From assembly GCF_000971195.1 (NCBI RefSeq), contig NZ_BBLZ01000001.1, positions 359,460 to 423,459 on the forward strand: DNA of 64,000 nucleotides, read 5' to 3'. Both the position numbers and the translations under genes were made by a program. Origin of the DNA: Demequina soli (GTDB lineage: Bacteria > Actinomycetota > Actinomycetes > Actinomycetales > Demequinaceae). Shown in pieces: positions 42,669 through 51,814 of this stretch (position 1 is its first letter; each line of letters begins with the position of its first letter). Below the pieces are notes generated by a model that did no database searches, had not been told where the DNA came from, and saw only the letters and a list, made by a program, of their open reading frames with translations.

Positions 42669-45653
42669 TCAGCGGGCAGCGACCGCGTCCGTGGTCTCGA
42701 CGACCACCGACACCTCACGGTGACGGCGCACGCGGCGGACCACCATGAATCCGCCGGCGAGGACCAGCACACCCACGACGCCGGTGGCGGCGATCTGGAC
42801 GACCACCCAGGTCGGCGGCGTGTAGTCGACGGTCGCGCCCGGGGCGAGGCCGTTCATGGCGTTGGAGTTGGCGACCGTGAACAGGATGTTGTGGGTCGCG
42901 TTGCGGATGTCCGTGACCGCCTTGGCCGACGAGGTGTCCTGGAAGGACTTCGACGGCTGGAACGTCAGGGTGAGGTCCGTGCCCGCGCTGATGCCCTGGT
43001 TGGGGTTCATGTACGGGTACAGGTTGAAGTCCGTGATCGTGAAGCCCTCGAAGCCCCACTCGTCACGCAGCACGTTGGTCATGAGCGCCTCGGAGCCGCC
43101 GGCCCAGGTGGCGCCGATGCGGTTGAAGGAGCTCATGACGCCGCCGAGGCCGATGGTCGTCTCGGAGACGGTGCCCTGGTCGTCGGACAGGTACTTGACG
43201 TCCATCGTGACGCCCTTGACGGCCATCTCGAAGGGCTTGAGGTAGACCTCGCGGATGGTCTGCTCGGTCGCGAAGGTGGCCGGGCCGTTGTTGACGCGGT
43301 TGGTCTCCTGCTCGTTCATCGCGAAGTGCTTGAGCGTGACGTAGACGCCCTTGGTGGCGACGCCGTTGGCGACGGAGGTCGCCATCGAGCCCGACAGGAC
43401 CGGGTCCTCCGAGTAGTACTCGAACGCGCGGCCCTCGAAGGGCGAGCGGTGGAGGTTGGCGGCGGGCGCATACCAGCCGTTGATGCCCTTCTGGAGAGCC
43501 TCGTTGCCGAGCATGGTGCCCATGGCGTTGCCGAGCTCGACGTCCCACGTCTGCGCGATGAGGACCTCGGACGGGTAGGCCACGCCGTTGATCGACGAGT
43601 TGATGAAGGACGAGAAGCCGGCCGGGCCGTCGGGCTCGAGCGTGGTGGGCTTGCCGATCGAGCCGATGGCGGCGGTCTGGTAGGCGCCGTTGAGCAGCAT
43701 GTCGGTCATCTCGGAGACCGTGAGCGAGTCGAGCAGCTCGTCCCACTTCGGGTCGTCCTTGGCGAGGCCGCGCATGTCGATGAGCGACAGGTCGGACGAG
43801 GCGCCGGTGGTGGGCTTGTCGCCCTCGAACGCCGCGGCCGCCGCCTCGGCGTCCCACGCCTCGAAGCGCTTCACGGTGTCCTCGGACGCGGTGAGCTGGT
43901 CGCCCGTGGGGGCGGTCGGGAAGGTGCCCGCGAAGTCGGCGCGCGAGAACACCGGGATCTTGCCGGCCTCGCCGGTGGTGGTGAACGCGGCGGAGACGTC
44001 GTCGAACTCGTTGGTGACGGCGGACGCGTCGGACGCGCGGTGGTCGTCGCCCGCGTACACCACGTCGGAGTCGACGGTGTAGGTGAAGGGCTCGGTGCCG
44101 GCCGCGACGGTGTGCGAGTCGGTCTGGACGGTGAGGTCGTAGTCGCCGGCCTCGAGGACGTACGCCTGGTTCGTCATGTAGTCGTACGACGCCATGTCCT
44201 CGACCGCGACCTCCAGGGTGACGGACTCGGACGCGCCGGGCTCGATCATGCCGGTCTTGGCGAAGTCGCCGAGCACCACCTCGGGCTTCTCGATGCCGCC
44301 CTTGGTGTACGGCGCGGAGTAGTACAGCTCGACCACGTCGCGGCCCGCGACGTCACCGGTGTTGGTGACCTCGACGGTGACGGCGATGGTGCCGTCGGTC
44401 GCGCCGGCCTGGGTGTCGGTGACGTTCCAGGCGAAGTCGGTGTAGCTGAGGCCGTAGCCGAACGGGTAGACCACGGACTTGTCGTAGTCGATGAACCCCT
44501 CGGCCGCGGCGGTCTCGTAGTAGCGGTAGCCGAAGTAGATGCCCTCGGCGTAGTTGAAGAACGGCGCGTCCGAGGTGACGGTCGCGTTCGACGTCGCGGA
44601 CTCCGTCGCGGAGACCGGGTAGGAGGCCTCGATGTTGTCGTAGATGAAGCTGCCGAAGTTGGCGAACGTCGGGTCGGCGGTGAAGTCCGCGGCCCACGTG
44701 TCGACGGTGCGGCCCGACGGGTTGACGTCGCCGTCGAGGATGCCGCCCAGGGCGTTGAAGCCGCTGGCGCCGGGCGAGCCGGCGAGGATGATCGAGTCGA
44801 CGCCCGGGTCGTCCTGGAGGTCGCCCATCTCGAGCGTCGTGGAGGCGTTGACCACCACGACGACCGTGTCGAAGCTCTCCTTCGCGAGCGCGATGAGGTC
44901 CTTCTCGTCCTGGTTGAGCTCGAGCTGGTGCTGGCCCTCGATGGCGTTGTCGTCCCACCCGGTCATGTCCGTGGTGAGGTCGCCGCCCTCGCCGCCGGGG
45001 CGGCCGATGAAGACGATGCCGGCGTCGCCGTAGTCGGCGAACGTCGAGGCCTGCGCCTCGTACTGGTCGACCGGCAGCTCGCCGATGTTGTAGGTCGAGA
45101 TGTCGGGCTGGTCCATCTCGATGTGGCCGCGCGTGTTCTCCGCGGCGAACGCCTCGATGGTCGAGTACACCTGGTCGTTGACGCCGAAGCCGGCGTTCTC
45201 GAGGCCCGCGCGCGGGGTGACCGCGGAGTTGGTGTCGACCGATCCGGAGCCCGCGCCGCCGAAGACCGGGTCCGCGGCCGCGCGACCGAGCATCGTCACC
45301 TGCGCACCGGACGCGAGCGGCAGCGCGCCGCCCTCGTTCTTGGCGAGGACCATGCCTCCGGCGGCGATCTCCTCGACGAGGTCCTTGGCCGCGACGTCGA
45401 CCGCGTCCATGTCCGCATAGTCGGACTCGTAGTACGAGGTGTCCCAGCCCTCGGACTCGGCCGAGTTGGTGAATGTGTAGGTGCCGTTGCCGAGCTGGGA
45501 CGCGACCCAACCGCCCGCGATGACGAGAGCCATGTTGGCGACGACGGTCACGATGGTGACCAGCGACAGCACGGGGATCCAGATGGACAGGTACTTCTTG
45601 TTGGACATCCGCTTCCTTGCGGGCGCGGCGTCCTTGCGCGGACGGGCGTTCAC
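42669..45653 (-). CDS. Membrane-anchored, domain-permuted GH3 beta-glycosidase
   Basis: A 994-residue protein whose GH3 domains are in reversed order. After an N-terminal transmembrane helix (about 21-47) come the alpha/beta sandwich domain normally found second (GGMVLAKNEGGALPLASGAQV), the Fn3-like domain (AGRDVVELYYSAPYT), then the TIM barrel with KHFAMNEQETNRVNNG and the nucleophile candidate Asp875 in GFEGFTITDFN. A second helix and a basic tail (about 945-975) end the protein, so the catalytic part should face outside. The GTG at 45653 has AAGGAG upstream; ATG at 45608 is the alternative. Permuted GH3 enzymes are known from rumen bacteria and bifidobacteria. Confidence 0.88.
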   Translation of the reverse strand: MNARPRKDAAPARKRMSNKKYLSIWIPVLSLVTIVTVVANMALVIAGGWVASQLGNGTYTFTNSAESEGWDTSYYESDYADMDAVDVAAKDLVEEIAAGGMVLAKNEGGALPLASGAQVTMLGRAAADPVFGGAGSGSVDTNSAVTPRAGLENAGFGVNDQVYSTIEAFAAENTRGHIEMDQPDISTYNIGELPVDQYEAQASTFADYGDAGIVFIGRPGGEGGDLTTDMTGWDDNAIEGQHQLELNQDEKDLIALAKESFDTVVVVVNASTTLEMGDLQDDPGVDSIILAGSPGASGFNALGGILDGDVNPSGRTVDTWAADFTADPTFANFGSFIYDNIEASYPVSATESATSNATVTSDAPFFNYAEGIYFGYRYYETAAAEGFIDYDKSVVYPFGYGLSYTDFAWNVTDTQAGATDGTIAVTVEVTNTGDVAGRDVVELYYSAPYTKGGIEKPEVVLGDFAKTGMIEPGASESVTLEVAVEDMASYDYMTNQAYVLEAGDYDLTVQTDSHTVAAGTEPFTYTVDSDVVYAGDDHRASDASAVTNEFDDVSAAFTTTGEAGKIPVFSRADFAGTFPTAPTGDQLTASEDTVKRFEAWDAEAAAAAFEGDKPTTGASSDLSLIDMRGLAKDDPKWDELLDSLTVSEMTDMLLNGAYQTAAIGSIGKPTTLEPDGPAGFSSFINSSINGVAYPSEVLIAQTWDVELGNAMGTMLGNEALQKGINGWYAPAANLHRSPFEGRAFEYYSEDPVLSGSMATSVANGVATKGVYVTLKHFAMNEQETNRVNNGPATFATEQTIREVYLKPFEMAVKGVTMDVKYLSDDQGTVSETTIGLGGVMSSFNRIGATWAGGSEALMTNVLRDEWGFEGFTITDFNLYPYMNPNQGISAGTDLTLTFQPSKSFQDTSSAKAVTDIRNATHNILFTVANSNAMNGLAPGATVDYTPPTWVVVQIAATGVVGVLVLAGGFMVVRRVRRHREVSVVVETTDAVAAR

Positions 45654-45787
45654 TTCGTGTCTCCTTGCTTGGCTGAGGGATGGGCGGGGACGGGCGGCAT
45701 CGCCGTCCTCCGTGCCAGCACGTGCGCGTGACGCGCACGCCCCCACCGCTGGCGGGATGCGTCGTGCCCGTGCCGAGGGCCCGGGGA

Positions 45788-45831
45788 CGCCCGCCGCGGA
45801 TGCCGCCCCGAGGGGCGGGCCGCGGCGGGCG
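45788..45831 (-). terminator. Terminator of the small lipoprotein gene
   Basis: Twelve-base perfect outer arms (45788-45799 and 45820-45831) with a further GC-rich inner pairing, 24 bases after the stop at 45855. Confidence 0.7.
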
Positions 45832-45854
45832 GTCTCACGACGCGACGGTGCGGA

Positions 45855-46271
45855 TTACTCCGTCACCTCGGTGATGGTGCCGTCCTGGTCGATCTGCCAG
45901 GTCTGACCGGTCGCGGCCGAGTCGGCCTCGATCGTGAAGTCGCCACCGTCGATGGTGATGGTGCCCTGCACGCGCGACGAGGCGTCCGACGCCACGTACG
46001 GCATGACCATGAGGCCGTACTTGATGGTGGGGGCGGTGACGTCGCTGGCGAGCATGACCTGCGCCCAGTCGTCGTCCGCGAGCGCGTCGAGGACGGTGGT
46101 GCGCGCGAGCTCGAGGTCCGCGGCGACGTCGACCGTCGACTGCTCGGTGGCGGCGGTGTCGGCGGACGCGCCAGTGTCGGTGGTGTCGCTCGAGCAGGCG
46201 GTGAGGCCGAGCGTGCCGGTGGCGGCGATGAGCAGAGCGAGGCCGGTGGCCTTCAGCTTCGTGGTGATCAT
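45855..46271 (-). CDS. Small secreted lipoprotein of unknown function
   Basis: A 138-residue lipoprotein with lipobox LTAC (Cys26), a Thr/Ala/Asp linker and a compact acidic domain ending in ...GTITIDGGDFTIEADSAATGQTWQIDQDGTITEVTE, a beta-rich repeat-like segment. AAGGAA precedes the ATG. It lies between two exported GH3 genes and has its own flanking hairpins. No family was recognised; a substrate-binding or assembly role near the GH3 enzymes is only a guess. Confidence 0.7.
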   Translation of the reverse strand: MITTKLKATGLALLIAATGTLGLTACSSDTTDTGASADTAATEQSTVDVAADLELARTTVLDALADDDWAQVMLASDVTAPTIKYGLMVMPYVASDASSRVQGTITIDGGDFTIEADSAATGQTWQIDQDGTITEVTE

Positions 46272-46370
46272 GTCTGTTCCTTAACTGTGCGAGCCACGGC
46301 GTGATCGCGCGGCCGGGTCGCCCACCGTACCTTCCGTGAGGAAGGTGGCCCGAGGGACCTACGGCGGGTG

Positions 46371-46405
46371 GGTCGTGGCCGGCGGAGGTGCCGCCGGCCA
46401 CGACC
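46371..46405 (-). terminator. Terminator of the GH3 lipoprotein gene
   Basis: Perfect 15-bp arms around a five-base loop, 17 bases after the stop codon at 46422. Confidence 0.85.
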
Positions 46406-46421
46406 CGGGGGGTGGTGCGGG

Positions 46422-48842
46422 TTACTCGGAGATGGTGCCCGAGTAGTTGAGGCCGAAGCCGAACTTCCAGTCGTTGCCGGCCGAGTCGACCCAGGTCTCC
46501 ATGTCCTCGCCGACGTCCTCCTGCTGCGCCTCGACGGCGTCCATGGAGGCCGGGAAGCCGATGGGCAGGCGGCCCTGGGGCTCGTGCATGCCGGCCGCGA
46601 CCTGGAGGGTCGCGAGGTCGCTCACGCCGAAGCCGACGAGAACGGCGTCGGACTTGGCCTCGAACTCGGCCGGGACGACCGGGTTGTTGGCCTTGACGAC
46701 GGTGATGACCGGGATGTCCTTGCCCGACTTCTCGACGGCCTTGACGGCACGGTCGAAGGCCTTGATGTCGGCCTCGTTCGTGATCTGCGAGGTGTGGCCG
46801 AAGTACGAGCGGTTCTCCTTGGTGCCGTCCTCGAGCGTGTCACCCGAGATCGAGACCTTGCGCACGTTGTCGCCGTCGGCGGTGTAGGGCGCCCACTGGA
46901 GCGAGAACGGGTACCACTCGCCGGTCTCGGTGTCGAAGCCGGACGCGGAGAACGGGTCGCCGTTGTTCGGCGAGCGCAGGCCCACGAGCACCGCATCGAC
47001 ATCGGTGAGGTCGGGGGCGGTCTCGGAGACCACCTTGCCGTCCTTGTCGAGCTTCACCTCGTCGGTGAGGACGGTGCCGAAGATGCCCTCGGCGGCGGCG
47101 ATGTCGAGCGAGCCGCCCTCCGTGTAGGTGCCCGGACCGAAGAGGCCGTCGCGACCGATGTCGTAGGTGTGCGGGATGTACACCGTCTTGTCGGACCAGT
47201 CCGTGCCCGCGGCGATCGCGCCGTCGTTCTTGAGCATGACCACCGAGTCGAGCTGGGCCTGGAAGCCCTCGTTCACGTTGGCCTCGGAGCCGACGGTCTC
47301 GAGCGACTTGTCGAGGTCGAGGTACGGGCTGTCGAACAGGCCGGGCGCGAAGTAGGAGGTGAGGATGCGGGCACCCGACTCCTGCCAGCGGGTGGCGGCG
47401 TCGACCGTCTCCTCGCCCTTGGCGAACTTCTCGTCCCACTTGGTCGCGGCCTCGAGGACCAGGGTCGCGTCGTTGACGCCGCCGAACATGTCGACGCCGT
47501 TCTCGAGGACGCGCACGTAGCGGTCCACCGGAGCGATGTCGTCGATGCCCCAGCCGGTGCCGAAGAACGCACCCTCGTCGTTCGCCGAGGACATGACGCC
47601 CCAGTCGGTGACGATCGCGCCCTCGTAGCCGAGCTCCTCGCGGATGTACTTGAGGGTCTCGCTGTTGTAGGCGGTGCCGATCGCCTCGTCGCCGAACAGC
47701 GGGTTGCCGTCGCCGTCGAGCTGGATCGAGTAGTCGGTCATCAGGCCGAGCGAGTCCTTGGCGGCCTCGAAGACCGAGCCGTGCTCGTCGATGTTGCCGC
47801 CCGGGAACACCTCGTACTTGCCCACGAACGTGTGGGACTCGCGGCCGCCCTCGGCGGCACCGTCACCAGGCGCGTGCTTGATGGTCGTCGGCACGGACTC
47901 GAGACCCCAGCCGACGTTGTTGCCGTCCTCGTCATAGGTGCTCTGGAAGCCCTTGACGTAGGCGGCGGCGAGCTCCTGCGACAGCTCGGCGTTCTCGCCG
48001 AGGGTACCGGACACGCGCAGCCAGCGCGGCTCGGTGGCGAGGTCGATCTGCGGGCTGAGCGCGTTGGTGATGCCGAGCGCGCGGTACTCCTCGGAAGCGA
48101 CGCGGCCGAACGCCTCGACGGTGTCCGCGTCGAACGTGGCGGCGAGACCCAGCACCGACGGCCACAGCGACACGCCGGCACCGGTCTCGGTGTACGTCGA
48201 GCCGGACTGCGCCTCGGAGCGCGGGTCGGAGCTGAAGTTCGCGGGCACGTAGGGCGTCTCCGCGGTGCCGAGCGACTCCACGTACGCCTGCATCGCGTTG
48301 ACCCAGGTCACGTTCTCGGCGACGTCGGAACCGCCCGCGTTGAGCACGTTGCGCAGGTGCGACGCGTCGAGGTACTCCTTCTGCGCGTCGGTGAGGCCGT
48401 CCGCGGGGGAGCGCTCGTGCGAGCTGAACAGCATCATGCCGGAGATCTGCTCGATCGTCAGGTCGTCGGCGTAGTCCGCCGCACGGTCCTTGGCGTCCAC
48501 ACGCCAGTCCTCGAACGTGTCGAGCGTGCCGTTCTTGTTGATGTCCTTGAACGCGAGCGTCGAGCCGTCGACCTCCTCCTCCAGCAGCGTGATGCCGCTG
48601 TCGGCGCCGTACGACAGCGTGGCGCCGCCGTTCGGGTTCGTGACCTCGACGAACGACGTCTTGCCGTCCGTGACCTCGCGCGTCGTGTAGCTGCCGCCGG
48701 CGGCGGACGCGTCCGCGCTCGAGCTGGCGTCGTCGGACGACGTCCCCGAGCAGCCTGCCAGCGTGATCGCGATCCCCAGGCCGGCGAATGCCGCCGCGCC
48801 CCTGATCTGCATGGGCCTCATGCGCAATGTCCCCTTCGTCAT
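46422..48842 (-). CDS. GH3 beta-glycosidase lipoprotein with EF-hand-like insert
   Basis: An 806-residue exported lipoprotein (lipobox TLAGC, Cys31). After an acidic linker a calcium-binding EF-hand-like loop DINKNGTLDTFEDW precedes the GH3 barrel. The nucleophile lies in GYEGAIVTDWGVMSS and the KH motif is KHAPGDGAAEGG, the KHxPGxG variant used by GH3 exo-glucanases and xylosidases. A sandwich domain ends the protein, and no clear Fn3 domain is seen. The start at 48842 has GGAG six bases upstream; an ATG at 48854 is the alternative. It has a LytTR-type operator about 150 bp upstream. Confidence 0.9.
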   Translation of the reverse strand: MTKGTLRMRPMQIRGAAAFAGLGIAITLAGCSGTSSDDASSSADASAAGGSYTTREVTDGKTSFVEVTNPNGGATLSYGADSGITLLEEEVDGSTLAFKDINKNGTLDTFEDWRVDAKDRAADYADDLTIEQISGMMLFSSHERSPADGLTDAQKEYLDASHLRNVLNAGGSDVAENVTWVNAMQAYVESLGTAETPYVPANFSSDPRSEAQSGSTYTETGAGVSLWPSVLGLAATFDADTVEAFGRVASEEYRALGITNALSPQIDLATEPRWLRVSGTLGENAELSQELAAAYVKGFQSTYDEDGNNVGWGLESVPTTIKHAPGDGAAEGGRESHTFVGKYEVFPGGNIDEHGSVFEAAKDSLGLMTDYSIQLDGDGNPLFGDEAIGTAYNSETLKYIREELGYEGAIVTDWGVMSSANDEGAFFGTGWGIDDIAPVDRYVRVLENGVDMFGGVNDATLVLEAATKWDEKFAKGEETVDAATRWQESGARILTSYFAPGLFDSPYLDLDKSLETVGSEANVNEGFQAQLDSVVMLKNDGAIAAGTDWSDKTVYIPHTYDIGRDGLFGPGTYTEGGSLDIAAAEGIFGTVLTDEVKLDKDGKVVSETAPDLTDVDAVLVGLRSPNNGDPFSASGFDTETGEWYPFSLQWAPYTADGDNVRKVSISGDTLEDGTKENRSYFGHTSQITNEADIKAFDRAVKAVEKSGKDIPVITVVKANNPVVPAEFEAKSDAVLVGFGVSDLATLQVAAGMHEPQGRLPIGFPASMDAVEAQQEDVGEDMETWVDSAGNDWKFGFGLNYSGTISE

Positions 48843-48993
48843 CGTTGACTCCATCGGTTTCTTCTCATCGACCAGCGGCGCTGGTCAGCTTCTCCCGCGG
48901 CGAGCGCGGTCGTGGTTGGCACCCGCGGCGGGCATGCCTCCGCGGTGCTTGACGTGAGTCAATCAGCGGGCCGTCGGGACCCGGCCCCGGGTC

Positions 48994-49024
48994 GCACAAC
49001 CTGTCGCGTCGGGCGCACGTTCTG
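48994..49024. promoter_or_regulatory. LytTR-type paired operator before the GH3 lipoprotein gene
   Basis: GCACAACCTG at 48994 and GCACGTTCTG at 49015, exactly 21 bp apart. Both 10-mers are identical to those at 42545 and 42566, although the spacer sequence differs. That pattern argues for selection on the repeats only. Confidence 0.72.
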
Positions 49025-49095
49025 CGCCGAGCGGCGTGCGCCGTGACCGTTCCGTTACCGGAGCGCGACCGGCCCGTGATCGGGCGGCGGGCGCC

Positions 49096-49938
49096 TCAGC
49101 CCCGGCGGACCCTGACGTCGCCCGCCATCACCACGCGCTCCTCGCCCGACACGGTGCGCACCACGAGCGCGCCGTCGTCGGTGAGCGCGACCGCGCGGCC
49201 CGCGACCGGCACCGAACCGGGCACGTCGACCGCGACGTCCCAGCCGAGCGTGGCGGTGACCTTCTCGATGTCGCCGCGCATCGAGGCGCCCGCGTCCCAC
49301 ATCGCGACGGCGCCGCGCAGCTCGCCCGCGAGCGCCCGCATGAGCGCCACCCGGTCCAGCGATGTCGCGCCGAGCGACGCGAGGGAGGCGGCGTGCGGCA
49401 CCGGCAGCTCGGCCGGCGCCTGGGAGACGTTGATGCCGATCCCGGCGACGATCGCATCGTCCACCAAGGTCTCGCACAGGATGCCCACGGCCTTGCGCCA
49501 GCGCCCCCAGCCGGGGATCTCGCGCGCGCCCGCCTCGACCACGACGTCGTTGGGCCACTTCAGCCACGCCCCGACGCCCAGGCCGCGCAGCGCGCGCACG
49601 GTGGCGAGCCCGACGACGAGCGGCGCCCACCCGTAGTCCGCGCGGTCGACGTGCGACGGCCGCAGCAGGAACGACGCGGTGAGCGCGGCGCCCTGGGGGG
49701 TCACCCACGCGCGGCCCGCGCGGCCGCGGCCGGCGGTCTGGTGGTCGGCGACCAGCGCCGACAGGTGCGGCCACTCGGCGGGTGCGGACGCGGCCGACGC
49801 CAGCAGGCGCGTGTTGGTCGAGGGCGACGTGGGCACCACGACGAGGCGCGCCAGGGTGCCCGGCACGAGCGCCGCGAGCGAGTCCTCGCTCAACGGCCGA
49901 CGCGACGAGGCGATGGCGTCGGCTCCGGGCGTGGTCAC
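49096..49938 (-). CDS. birA: Biotin--[acetyl-CoA-carboxylase] ligase BirA
   Basis: A 280-residue enzyme that attaches biotin to the carboxyl-carrier domain of the acyl-CoA carboxylase encoded nearby. [12 protein letters not shown] is the biotinyl-AMP loop and KWPNDVVV holds the catalytic Lys. It lacks the N-terminal DNA-binding domain of E. coli BirA, so it is not a repressor. The GTG start has TAGCCT six bases upstream (leaderless). It is divergent from accD, with overlapping -10 elements. Confidence 0.93.
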   Translation of the reverse strand: MTTPGADAIASSRRPLSEDSLAALVPGTLARLVVVPTSPSTNTRLLASAASAPAEWPHLSALVADHQTAGRGRAGRAWVTPQGAALTASFLLRPSHVDRADYGWAPLVVGLATVRALRGLGVGAWLKWPNDVVVEAGAREIPGWGRWRKAVGILCETLVDDAIVAGIGINVSQAPAELPVPHAASLASLGATSLDRVALMRALAGELRGAVAMWDAGASMRGDIEKVTATLGWDVAVDVPGSVPVAGRAVALTDDGALVVRTVSGEERVVMAGDVRVRRG

Positions 49939-49943
49939 CGGGC

Positions 49944-49950
49944 TAGGCTA
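49944..49950. promoter_or_regulatory. Face-to-face -10 elements of accD and birA
   Basis: TAGGCTA carries TAGGCT on the plus strand (toward accD) and TAGCCT on the minus strand (six bases before the birA GTG). The two -10 hexamers overlap by five bases, so RNA polymerase should only occupy one direction at a time. Confidence 0.5.
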
Positions 49951-49978
49951 TCGGGCAGTCATGACCCCAAGGAGAACC

Positions 49979-51568
49979 GTGTCACCCATGAGGCCGACGA
50001 AGTCCACCGCGTCCGCGCTGGAGGAGCTGCGCAAGAAGGTCGACGCCGCCGTCACCACCCCCGAGGCGACGGCCCAGGAGAAGCAGCACGCGCGCGGCAA
50101 GAAGACCGCCCGCGAGCGCGTCGAGCTGCTCCTGGACGAGGGCTCGTTCACCGAGCTCGACCGCCTGACCCGCCACCGCAGCCGCAACTTCGGGCTCGAC
50201 CGGAACCGTCCCTACGGCGACGGCGTGGTCACCGGCTACGGCACCATCGACGGCCGCCAGGTGGCCGTCTACAGCCAGGACTTCACGGTCTTCGGCGGCT
50301 CGCTGGGCGAGGTGCACGGCCAGAAGATCGCGAAGATCCAGGACTTCGCGCTGCGCACGGGTGTGCCGCTCATCGGCATCTCGGACGGCGGCGGCGCGCG
50401 CATCCAGGAGGGCGTCGCGGCCCTCACCCAGTTCGCGGAGATCTTCCGCCGCAACGTGGCGGCCTCGGGCGTGATCCCGCAGATCTCGATCATCCTCGGC
50501 CCGTCCGCCGGCGGCGCGGTCTACTCCCCCGCCCTCACCGACTTCATCGTGATGGCCGACGGCACCTCGCAGATGTTCATCACCGGCCCCGACGTCATCA
50601 AGTCCGTCACGGGCGAGAACGTCACGTTCGAGGAGCTCGGCGGCGGCCAGACCCACAACGTCAAGTCGGGCGTGGCGCACTACCTCGCACAGGACGAGGA
50701 CGACGCGATCGAGTACGTCCAGCACCTCATCCAGTTCCTGCCGCAGAACAACCTCACCGAGGCCCCGACGTGGGACGGCGAGGCGGACCTCGAGGTCACC
50801 GACGCGGACCTCGCGCTGAACACGCTCGTCCCGGACAGCGACAACCAGCCCTACGACATGACGAGCCTCGTCGAGGCGATCGTCGACGAGGGCGAGTTCC
50901 TCGAGGTGCAGCCCCTGTTCGCCCCGAACGTCGTGGTCGGCTTCGGCCACGTCGAGGGCCACTCGGTCGGCATCGTCGCGAACCAGCCGATGCAGATGGC
51001 CGGCACGCTCGACATCAACGCCTCCGAGAAGGCCGCCCGCTTCGTGCGCACGTGCGACGCCTTCAACATCCCGATCGTCACGCTCGTCGACGTCCCCGGC
51101 TTCCTGCCGGGCGTCAACCAGGAGCACCAAGGCATCATCCGCCGCGGCGCGAAGCTCATCTACGCGTACGCCGAGGCAACCGTGCCGCTCATCACCGTGA
51201 TCACGCGCAAGGCCTACGGCGGCGCGTACATCGTCATGGCCTCGAAGCAGCTGGGTGCGGACGTCAACCTCGCGTGGCCCACCGCGCAGATCGCGGTGAT
51301 GGGCGCCGGCGGCGCGGTCAACATCCTCCACCGCCGCACGCTCGCGGACGTCGAGGCCAAGGGCGGCGACGTCGAGGCGGAGCGCCAGGCGCTCGTCGAG
51401 GACTACGAGGACCGGATCGTCAACCCGTACGACGCGGCCGACCGCGGCTACGTCGACGCCGTCATCGAGCCCTCCGAGACCCGCGCCGAGATCGTCAGGG
51501 CGCTGCGCGCGCTGCGCACCAAGCGCGCCGCGCTGCCGCCCAAGAAGCACGGGAACATCCCGCTGTGA
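49979..51568 (+). CDS. accD: Acyl-CoA carboxylase beta subunit (carboxyltransferase)
   Basis: A 529-residue carboxyltransferase of the AccD5/PccB type. It transfers CO2 from biotin to propionyl- or acetyl-CoA. The crotonase-fold halves carry the oxyanion-hole glycine motifs [13 protein letters not shown] and [14 protein letters not shown], and later the [22 protein letters not shown] and [14 protein letters not shown] segments. GTG start after AAGGAG; an upstream ATG at 49961 is possible. The epsilon gene overlaps its stop. The alpha subunit is encoded at 56837. Confidence 0.93.
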   Translation: MSPMRPTKSTASALEELRKKVDAAVTTPEATAQEKQHARGKKTARERVELLLDEGSFTELDRLTRHRSRNFGLDRNRPYGDGVVTGYGTIDGRQVAVYSQDFTVFGGSLGEVHGQKIAKIQDFALRTGVPLIGISDGGGARIQEGVAALTQFAEIFRRNVAASGVIPQISIILGPSAGGAVYSPALTDFIVMADGTSQMFITGPDVIKSVTGENVTFEELGGGQTHNVKSGVAHYLAQDEDDAIEYVQHLIQFLPQNNLTEAPTWDGEADLEVTDADLALNTLVPDSDNQPYDMTSLVEAIVDEGEFLEVQPLFAPNVVVGFGHVEGHSVGIVANQPMQMAGTLDINASEKAARFVRTCDAFNIPIVTLVDVPGFLPGVNQEHQGIIRRGAKLIYAYAEATVPLITVITRKAYGGAYIVMASKQLGADVNLAWPTAQIAVMGAGGAVNILHRRTLADVEAKGGDVEAERQALVEDYEDRIVNPYDAADRGYVDAVIEPSETRAEIVRALRALRTKRAALPPKKHGNIPL

Positions 51569-51813
51569 CGCAGGACGATGCGCTGACGGGCGCCGCGGCC
51601 GGGCTGCGGGTGGTCCGGGGCACGCCGGACGAGGCGGAGCTGGCGGCGCTGGTCGCGGCGGCCGCCGCGATGGCGGCCGTCGCCGCGGACGAGGGCGAGG
51701 AGCCCGGCAGCCCGCGCTCGGCGTGGATGGACCGGTCGCGCACGCTGCGCGGCTACCGCGGCCCCCTGCCGCTCGCGCGCGGCGACGCCGCCTGGCGCCA
51801 CTCGCTGCGCTGA
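51565..51813 (+). CDS. accE: Acyl-CoA carboxylase epsilon subunit
   Basis: An 82-residue protein. [23 protein letters not shown] is the signature of actinobacterial epsilon subunits, and the C-terminal [10 protein letters not shown]...W segment agrees. These small subunits stabilise the alpha-beta carboxylase complex. The GTG start overlaps the accD stop (GTGA). It carries an abundant 10-mer right at its start (51573). Confidence 0.88.
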   Translation: MTQDDALTGAAAGLRVVRGTPDEAELAALVAAAAAMAAVAADEGEEPGSPRSAWMDRSRTLRGYRGPLPLARGDAAWRHSLR

Positions 51814-51814
51814 C

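Noticed and set aside
45654-45854. Looking for a LytTR-type paired repeat before the permuted GH3 gene
   Set aside because: GCACGTGCGCG is present near 45717 but the second repeat at 21 bp is not, so no operator was called.
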